NCBI GenBank assembly: GCA_017590115.1
Contig: JAGGNK010007115.1
Coordinates: 2,443,934 to 2,507,933 of the forward strand
DNA from: Montifringilla adamsi
Lineage: Eukaryota; Chordata; Aves; Passeriformes; Passeridae
Length of the DNA stretch: 64,000 nt
Direction of reading: 5' to 3'
Under the pieces are notes generated by a model. That model saw nothing but the letters and a program-made list of their open reading frames with translations, did no database searches and was not told the DNA's origin. Shown here in pieces: positions 57,880 through 64,000 of this stretch. A program made the position numbers and the translations under genes. Positions within the stretch are counted from its first letter, which is position 1, and the number at the start of each line of letters is the position of its first letter.

Positions 57880-59949
57880 CACCAACAACTGCATCAAAAG
57901 AGCGTCCTGGGGGCTTCAGTGTTTGCTTCTTGTGCCCCTTTATTTACTGTTGATTCCCTCTGTGGCAGCACTACCAGCCCCTGCAGAGATTGCCCTGTTC
58001 CAGCCTCTGCTTTTCCAGGTTCAGGCACTGGGTATTTATTGCATTTGGCTGTTTTCAGAGCGTGGGTGTTTGCTTCACATGTCCCCACAGAGCAGAGTCC
58101 CCTTGGAAAACTGTTCCAGGCAGGAAACTGCTGCTGCTCCTGGTAAGGGAATCACATGGGGAAAATCAGTTTCTTTTTCAAAAAATCCTCCAAGTGAGGA
58201 GCTTGTTCCGGAGAGATGGAGAATGGAGATTCCCATGGGCTCTGCTCCTGCCTGTCTGATGGATTCCCCCCAGCACCCATTTGGCTGATACAATGGTTGC
58301 TGTAATGAATTTTTAGGGATAACAATTTGTTGGGATAATGACTTTAGGTGCACAGGGCACTTCTATGGCCCAGCCCTCCTACAGCATCTGCGTGTTACCT
58401 TGCTAACCTTGCAGACAGAGAAACTGAGGCACAGGGCTGGCTCTGGAGAGAGACAAGGCTCCAGCAGCACCTCCAACTGCAGCACTCGGGTGCTCCATGG
58501 ATGCTGTGATATCAGCATCACCCACAACCTGGCTGAACCTCCCAAGGTCCCCTGATAAGAGACCTCCTGTGTCCCCTCTGTCCCCAGCTCAGCTGCCACG
58601 AGCTGCTGGCCCTGGTCCCTCTCCTGAGCATCACTTTCTGTCTCTGGCACACAGCAAGCTCCTCTCCCAGCAGCTGGGCTCTGCCCCAGTGATCTCGGGG
58701 TGCCACCTTTGCCTGCACCATCCCCAGGAGGGCATCACAGCAGGGCTGGTGTATCTCCACCGTGGCTGGGGACAGCAGGGAGGACAATGACATTTGCTGC
58801 AGGAGCCTGACATTGAACCCAGCCAGTCAGAACAGCGGGTGTTTTGCTGGCAAGGGTAGAGGCTCTGCTCTGACACCGTCAGCGAGGGGACAGGAGAGGG
58901 AGGGGAAAGGAAAAAAGCCGAAGCAGCAGCCAGACAGCTGCCTCTTCCTCCTCCTCCTTTTGTGCAGAAATGTGGTTTTGTTTGTCAGTCAAACAGATTG
59001 TTTTCTCCTTCTTTGCAGGCCAATTGTTTCTGCTCCTGCAAGATAAGGGATTGAAAAGGGCTATATTTTTATGGCACTGAATCCAGGCCCTACGAATTGG
59101 AGGGGAGACATCAAGTGGGAGAGGGATGCCGGTTCAAACCAACACTCCTCTCCCCAGCTCCACTCTCCAATCCCATTTCCACCCCCATTTTCCTTTTTTC
59201 TCCTTCCTTCTCCTGCCTGGAGCTGCCTCTCGGCCCTCTCACTATTTAATCTCCGTCTCTCCAGTGGACTCAGGAGGTTTACACAGCTTCATCCTCTTTG
59301 CACCATCTGCTGAAAAGAATCCGCCTTTCCCCTGCTGCTCTGTCCAGCGGCTCCTCCTGCCACCCTCCCCCCAAAAATGGGGAAAGCAGAGCCGGTGCCA
59401 CCGCATGTGACGTCGAGAAGAACAAAACCCAGGAGGGGATCTTCCTTCTCTGTGAAGGATTTGCCCAGAAAGCACCTTGGAGAGCCAGAGCCCAGAGTGC
59501 AGCAAGAGCAGGATGCAGAGATGCAGGAAGAAAATGGTCAATAAGAGCAAGCCCAGGGTAAGACAGCAGGATCCTCTCCAGGCTTCCACAGGGGGTTTAA
59601 GGAGCCTGCATCCAGTCTTCCTCTTCTTTCTTGTTGAACTCCCCCAAATCCACAGTCCAGATGGGATGCTGTGACTCACAGTGATGGGAATGCTGGAGCG
59701 ATGACCTCTGAATGACCGCCAGCATCCCCAAGCCAAAGGACATGGAGAAGGTCCTTGCTCCAGGGACAGTCAGGGCTGGAGGCATCCTCACCCTCACTGG
59801 ATCCCAAGCAGGAGTCTTTTGCTCCCAGGCGCCGATCACATCACACACCGAGGACCAGAGGGAGGATTTGCCTCTCCTCCTTGGGGGATGAGAGCCTGGA
59901 AGGGGGCAGCGTGGTTCATATCCAACTCATAAGCCTCTCAGAGCTCAGG
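57880..59949. other. Spacer, no features seen
   Basis: Unique sequence with no recognisable gene or repeat. Confidence 0.4.
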
Positions 59950-60180
59950 CTTGAGGACTGAGATTCACTCAATTAATTTTGCTTTGGCAAAAAGTCCATT
60001 TTTATTGCTATTTCATGCCTTCAGTATAGATTTTCCCTGCTCGTCTCAAAGGGATAATAAAACCCGACTCGTTCTTTTTATAAAAGTCTCACACTCCCTC
60101 TCTCACCAGGCTCTGTGTTCCCCAGCTAGAGATGTAAATTTAAAGGGGAAATGCTGTCATTTAAAACAAAACAAAACCAA
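59950..60180. promoter_or_regulatory. AT-rich candidate regulatory block
   Basis: TCACTCAATTAATTTTGC, CCATTTTTATTGCTATTTC, GGGATAATAAAACCCG, TTTTTATAAAAG words in unique sequence. TATAAAAG at about 60080 is TATA-like, but no start site is supported. Confidence 0.4.
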
Positions 60181-61080
60181 AAAAAGCAACTCAGAAAGCC
60201 CAGCTTTGAGCATATTCCAGCTCTCAAAACTAGGCCGTGCAACCAAAGCAAAAACCAAGCTGCCACCTTCCCGCAGTGAAGCGGCATTCCCGCAGCGATC
60301 CCAGCCTCCCCCAGGGGAATCAGGGGTCACTGCCAGCCCCAGGAAGCCACTCTCCATCCTGCAGGGCTGCTGGTGGCCCTCTGCTTGCTGGTACGTGTAG
60401 TTTTTGCCAGCTGGGTTTTGGTGAGGGCAGGTGGTGAGCGCTGCTCGGAGCGAGCTCCTTGTGCTTGGATGTGAGGCTGGAACCCCAGCACCTGCACCTG
60501 CCTCCCACCTCCCTCCTCCTCCTCCTCCTCCACACCAGGTGAAACCCTCGCTGCTGCTGACCTCAAGCAGCTGGACCATTCCTCCTGGGGGAAATCCCAA
60601 ATCCATGCAATTCCGACCAGGTGGATTCTGAGTGTGTTTTCAGGCAGGCAATGGGACAGGATGGTGGCAGGACAATACTCGGCTCTGCCTGCTCCACCCC
60701 AGCTGGGATGCATCCTGCCTGCTTTTCGGAAGGGCTGTAGCTGTGGAGGATCCCTCTGAGAGGTGAAGAAGGGAAAGGGAAACTGCCTTTCCTCTGCCTC
60801 ATGCCCTGCTGCCATGACCTTCTGGGGGGATTAGGATGAGAGCAGCGGAAGCCAAGTGGAAGTCTTGTCATCAGTGGGTGGCAGCAACTGCCTGGGGACA
60901 GGGCGGGGTCCCCAGCACCACCAGGATTTAAGGGCAGGTTAGACTGAGGTGCCCGACTGGCACGGCTGATACAGCTAGGACAGACTGAAGCTGGTGCCTC
61001 CTGCCTTGGCTGTGGGTCTGATTTGGTGACGTGCATAAATCCACCACCACTGGGACTCTCCCAGCTCGGCAGGAACCAGG
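60181..61080. other. Spacer, no features seen
   Basis: GC-rich. A 318-codon minus-strand frame over 60563-61519 has no domain and includes the 16-bp repeat; rejected as a gene. Confidence 0.4.
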
Positions 61081-61136
61081 AGCAAATCCAAAGCAGAGCA
61101 AATCCAAAGCAGAACAAATCCAAACCAGAGCAAAGC
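61081..61136. repeat. 16-bp tandem repeat
   Basis: About 3.5 copies of GCAAATCCAAAGCAGA with few changes. Confidence 0.92.
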
Positions 61137-62723
61137 CGCGCGAGCCAAGAGAAAACACACAGGTGCCTGCACTGTGCCACCCCAGCCCAGGACCAGAGCA
61201 GGTCAAGAGGTGACAGCCAAACCCTTCTTATCAAAACGTTTCTCCTCCCCATCCTGTATCCTTTTCCTGCACCCCTCTGCCAGGCTGCCCGCATGCCCTG
61301 GCTGCCAGGAACTCGGGGCCCTGCCTGCATCTGGCAGGGCAGCAGCGCCCACGGCGAGAGGAAACGCACAGCTCGCTCTGCTCTGCTCTGGCAGGTGTGC
61401 CTCCAGCAGACAAAAGTTGTAGGGCAGCTAACAAGGACAGGGAGGAAAGGAAAGACAAGGAAAGCCCAGGTGCTATCACACTCCCTGGCCAACTGATGGT
61501 GCAGCAGCTCCAGGCTCACCTCTGGTGCCCCCAGTGAGGCTGTGGCACAGATCCATCAGTTAAACCAAAGTTGTGCCATTTCCTCTGATGGCAGAACAAA
61601 CGGTCCTTCCCCATCGTGAGCTGCCTGAGGGATGCTACAGAAAATTCTGCACCTCCCCCGTTTCGGGGGAAAATCATTTGGAGTCCCTAGATTTTCCTGC
61701 AGAGCCCTCACAGGACTCGACCCTCCAGGCTGGAAAATCCTTAGTGTGCTCTGACAACCTCTGCAGCTCAGACTGAGGTGAGAGATGATTAAGACTGGCT
61801 GAAATCTCCCAGGACTCTGACATCTGAGAGGCCCCATGCAAGGCAGAGAACCACCCCAGGCTGCTCCTTGCAACCTGCAACTCCCCTCACCTTAGCACGG
61901 AGCTGAAGGGAGACCAGGGACCCAGCAGGGCCAGGAACCAGGTCACCGCTGCTGGTTTCCAGGCAGCAAAGGTTTGGAAGAGCAGAGGATCATTTAGCAG
62001 AGCGACAGTGAAGGTTCAGAGCAGAGCCTTCAAATTACACGCTACAGAGCACTTTTCCTGCCTAAAAGGTCTCTGAAATGACTGTGGCGGCTCTGAAACG
62101 AAGCACTCTGTATGCAATTGTTCCCTGGGGCTTGCAGCGGAGACAGAGCCGGGAGAGGAGAGGTGGGTCTGCGGTCCCTGGCACAGGCAGCTCCTCATCA
62201 GATGAGGATACACACTTCTTCTGGGCTCCACAGCACAGCACTGCTGCTTCCCTAAATCTCCCTGGTGGTTTCTACCAGTCGTGGTATTTTTTTTTTTAAT
62301 TTTTTTTTATTTCTCACTTCCTGCCTTGAACTTCACACAGCTCCTGGCCTGGGTTGCAGAGCTGCTGCTCAGGGTGTGGGTGTCCCCAGCCTCGTGCACA
62401 GACCCACAATGAACCCCTCACCACCATCACTCTCGCCACGCCTCGAGGCACACCACCTCAATCCCACGGGGAACGGGGAGGCAAGGGCACTCGGGGGGAA
62501 CATGTCCTTTTCTCCATCTCACTTGGCTTCCTCCCATCTTTCTCCACTCCATCTCCTAGCAGCTCGAGGTCCGTTTTCATCAAGCACTGACAGTCACCGG
62601 GAGAAGCAGTCTCAGCACCGGCGGGCACCACGCACAGCCAACCTCTGCCCCCCACCCTCTGTCACCAGCACACAGGTGACAGCACCCACATCCGCACAGC
62701 CACCACGGCGCTGCTCACCCACC
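61137..62723. other. Spacer with T-rich tract
   Basis: T-rich tract at about 62287-62311. Otherwise unique DNA. A patch at 62030-62110 (CAAATTACACGC, AAATGACTG) may be regulatory. Confidence 0.35.
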
Positions 62724-62854
62724 TGGGGCACACACACTGCCACCCTGGGAAAGGCAGCTGTGGGGTAGGAGCACTCCACAAAGTCCCGGCACACAGCAGG
62801 GAACCATTTCTGCACCATCAAGGGGGCTCCGGCGATGCCCAGGAGCTGGGGCAG
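62724..62854 (-). CDS. Candidate minus-strand exon, unidentified product
   Basis: On the minus strand CATCTCCAG at 62855 precedes a frame of 43 codons with coding-like choice (reads LPQLLGIAGAPLMVQKWF then PAVCRDFVEC). It ends at CCCCAG|GTGGGTGAG, a strong donor, at 62724/62723. It lies in the presumed first intron of the minus-strand gene starting past 63960. I do not recognise the sequence. With the obvious sites it does not splice in frame to the next candidate upstream. A frame with this composition can arise by chance in GC-rich DNA. Confidence 0.2.
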
Positions 62855-63000
62855 CTGGAGATGAACTGAGAGAGCTCCTGGAAGGTGCTGGCAGCACCAG
62901 TGATGCTCTCCCTCGGCTGGCACAGGGCCCTAGGAGCACTCTCCCATGCAAAACCCAACTGTTGGGTTTGTTCCTCCACACCATCACTTTGGGAGGTCAC
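62855..63000. other. Interval between two candidate exons
   Basis: Unique sequence. Several CAG acceptor alternatives occur on the minus strand (for example after CTCTCTCAG and CTTCCAG). Confidence 0.3.
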
Positions 63001-63308
63001 CTGAGGGCAGCCAACACGGGCACCGCTGGCAGCCAAGGGGAAAGCGGGCAGGGCCAGTGGCCACAAGAGCTTTCAGCAAGCCAAAATCTGCTCACATCTA
63101 AGGGATGGCACCACTCTCCATCAAAGGCAATGGGGAACAAACAAGCACCCCAACAGCATCCCACTCTGACGTCAGTGAGAACCTCCGGCAGGTTTGCAAC
63201 GTCAGCTACGACGCTTCCACCGGCCGGAGAGCCCTCGGGATGCCGACCCCTGGGGCAGCTCAGCACCTCCACGGGGATCCCACCGCCATGCTCAAGGTGC
63301 TGCTCCAG
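63001..63308 (-). CDS. Candidate minus-strand exon, unidentified product
   Basis: The minus strand has a strong acceptor, (GT)n then CCGTTCCCACTCTCCCTGCAG, ending at 63309. The 308 bp that follows is open in one frame (starts LEQHLEHGGGIPVEVLSC) up to CTCAG|GTGACC at 63001/63000, a consensus donor immediately before the first stop. The start phase (0) agrees with the open frame of the first-exon fragment at 63961-64000. No known domain recognised; the middle part is CpG-containing and may be regulatory (CRE inside) rather than coding. Confidence 0.25.
63167..63174. promoter_or_regulatory. Palindromic CRE
   Basis: TGACGTCA, the full CREB/ATF palindrome, 352 bp from an identical site in the CpG island. 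Confidence 0.5.
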
Positions 63309-63329
63309 CTGCAGGGAGAGTGGGAACGG

Positions 63330-63350
63330 ACACACACACACACACACAAA
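63330..63350. repeat. (CA)n microsatellite
   Basis: About nine CA copies. On the minus strand this is the (TG)n upstream of the candidate acceptor at 63309. Confidence 0.95.
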
Positions 63351-63518
63351 CGCAGGAATTTAAATGGAATTTCACAGCTGCAGCAAAAGGGCACAGGAGG
63401 GGCTCAGGGCTGTCTATCCAACACGCACCATGTCCCCGCTCGGCATTTCGGCACCGCCGGCCGGGAGCACCGCGGCCACCCGCACCCGCGGCACCGGGGG
63501 GGCCGGGGAGCCCCTCCG

Positions 63519-63526
63519 TGACGTCA
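63519..63526. promoter_or_regulatory. Palindromic CRE in CpG island
   Basis: TGACGTCA in CCGTGACGTCACCGAG. In unmethylated CpG islands this is a typical functional CREB/ATF site; function here is inferred. Confidence 0.6.
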
Positions 63527-63566
63527 CCGAGCCAGGGACAGGCTGGCGTTTTGGGGGGATCGAGGC

Positions 63567-63595
63567 GGGTTGGGGGGGGCCGGAACGGGCTGGGG
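63567..63595. other. G-quadruplex motif
   Basis: GGG, G8, GGG, GGGG separated by loops of 2, 7 and 2 nt. Confidence 0.6.
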
Positions 63596-63632
63596 TTGGA
63601 AATACGAGTGCGGTGCGGTGGGAGCGCGGGCG

Positions 63633-63661
63633 GAAGGGAAGGGAAGGGAAGGGAAGGGAAA
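63633..63661. repeat. (GGGAA)n microsatellite
   Basis: About five to six perfect copies within the CpG island. Confidence 0.95.
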
Positions 63662-63960
63662 AGGAAGAGAAGGGGATGTGGCGGCGGGTTCGCGGTGCCA
63701 CCGCCGCTCCAGCGGCAGCAGGAGAGCAGCGGTCCCGGCGGGAGCCGCGGCTGCAGCCGCAGCTGCGACGCGAAGCCCCGGGGGGGGTAACGGAGCGGCG
63801 GGCAGGGCCCTCCCCGCCTCCGGCAGCGCCCCGCTCGCCCGGCCCCTCCGCTCCCCTCGCTCCCAACGCCGGCCCCTCTCACCCGCCGCCCTCCCCGGGC
63901 CCTCCCCGGGCTCGGCGGCCCGCCCGGTTCCCCCGGAGCCGCATCCGGAGCCCTCCTTAC

Positions 63961-64000
63961 CTGGCGGGCCGAGCCCCGCTGCTTCTCAGCGGCGGCGCTG
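63961..64000 (-). other. 3' part of a first exon, minus-strand gene (truncated by window edge)
   Basis: On the minus strand the last 40 bp of the window run into GCCCGCCAG|GTAAGG, a near-perfect splice donor, inside a CpG island. One frame of the fragment is open without a stop (reads SAAAEKQRGSARQ, ending on a codon boundary). Another starts CAG CGC CGC CGC TGA and is closed. It may be 5' UTR or coding; gene identity cannot be told from 40 bp. Downstream exons would lie to the left, possibly far beyond this window if intron 1 is long. Confidence 0.5.

Larger units (their letters stand above)
63430..64000 (-). promoter_or_regulatory. CpG island promoter of a minus-strand gene
   Basis: CpGs are frequent and sustained to the window edge, unlike any other stretch of this length here. 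It contains a perfect CRE at 63519-63526, a G-quadruplex motif at 63567-63595, (GGGAA)n at 63633-63661 and GC boxes. Because the donor at 63960 points left, most of the island lies in the start of intron 1; the transcription start is probably beyond 64000. It may also drive divergent transcription. Confidence 0.7.

Noticed and set aside
60563..61519. 318-codon minus-strand open frame
   Set aside because: It includes the 16-bp tandem repeat (translated as a CFGFALLWI-type repeat) and has no domain or splice context.
1..64000. CRISPR arrays, phage genes, operons, toxin-antitoxin or other prokaryotic systems
   Set aside because: No regularly spaced identical repeats with unique spacers and no densely packed coding frames; the sequence is vertebrate.

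Overview
The window is vertebrate nuclear DNA, almost certainly from a bird. The only interspersed repeats I can recognise are short, 5'-truncated CR1 LINE 3' ends with the typical 8-bp terminal motif (ATTCTATG-like). They lie at 13781-13975, 19995-20441, 33881-34190, 40308-40533 and 46197-46240. I see no mammalian-type SINEs, no L1 and no bacterial gene organisation. High GC, many short simple repeats and low repeat content suggest a GC-rich avian (micro)chromosome arm, possibly of a songbird; that last step is inference.

I can support no complete protein-coding gene. The long open frames (up to 378 codons) are low-complexity or chance frames in GC-rich DNA. The one convincing gene part is at the right edge: a CpG island at about 63430-64000 holds the 5' end of a minus-strand gene. 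It has a consensus splice donor (CCAG|GTAAGG on the minus strand) at 63960/63961, a perfect CRE (TGACGTCA) at 63519-63526, and a second CRE at 63167-63174. Two exon-like minus-strand frames follow in what would be its first intron (63001-63308 and 62724-62854), but they do not join in frame with the obvious sites, so I list them only as candidates.

The rest reads as a regulatory landscape. GC-rich, featureless spacer alternates with 100-700-bp AT-richer blocks dense in homeodomain (TAATTA), SOX, MEF2, TEAD, AP-1 and octamer-like words. That texture is typical of conserved noncoding elements around a developmental transcription-factor gene. The strongest blocks are at 620-900, 1965-2060, 10190-10345, 10790-11110, 12910-13160, 16430-16620, 18990-19260, 21640-21880, 38510-38850, 44040-44560, 45400-45640, 46430-46870, 47160-47340, 49890-50560, 54750-54930 and 55580-56160. 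A second promoter-like hub at about 27170-30200 combines CpG-rich DNA, TATA boxes, splice-donor words on both strands, a CTCF-like core and an unusual crowd of poly(T)/poly(A) tracts, one of 45 T. Conservation cannot be tested from one sequence, so these calls rest on composition and motifs.

Tandem repeats are a second theme: a TGCAT-based array at the left edge, a roughly 29-bp-type array at 4010-4260, a degenerate four-unit repeat of about 57 bp at 22995-23230, a 23-bp G-rich array at 49218-49540, a 16-bp array at 61081-61136, and many microsatellites. I see no CRISPR array, phage, operon or tRNA/rRNA gene, and no evidence for a novel multi-gene system.
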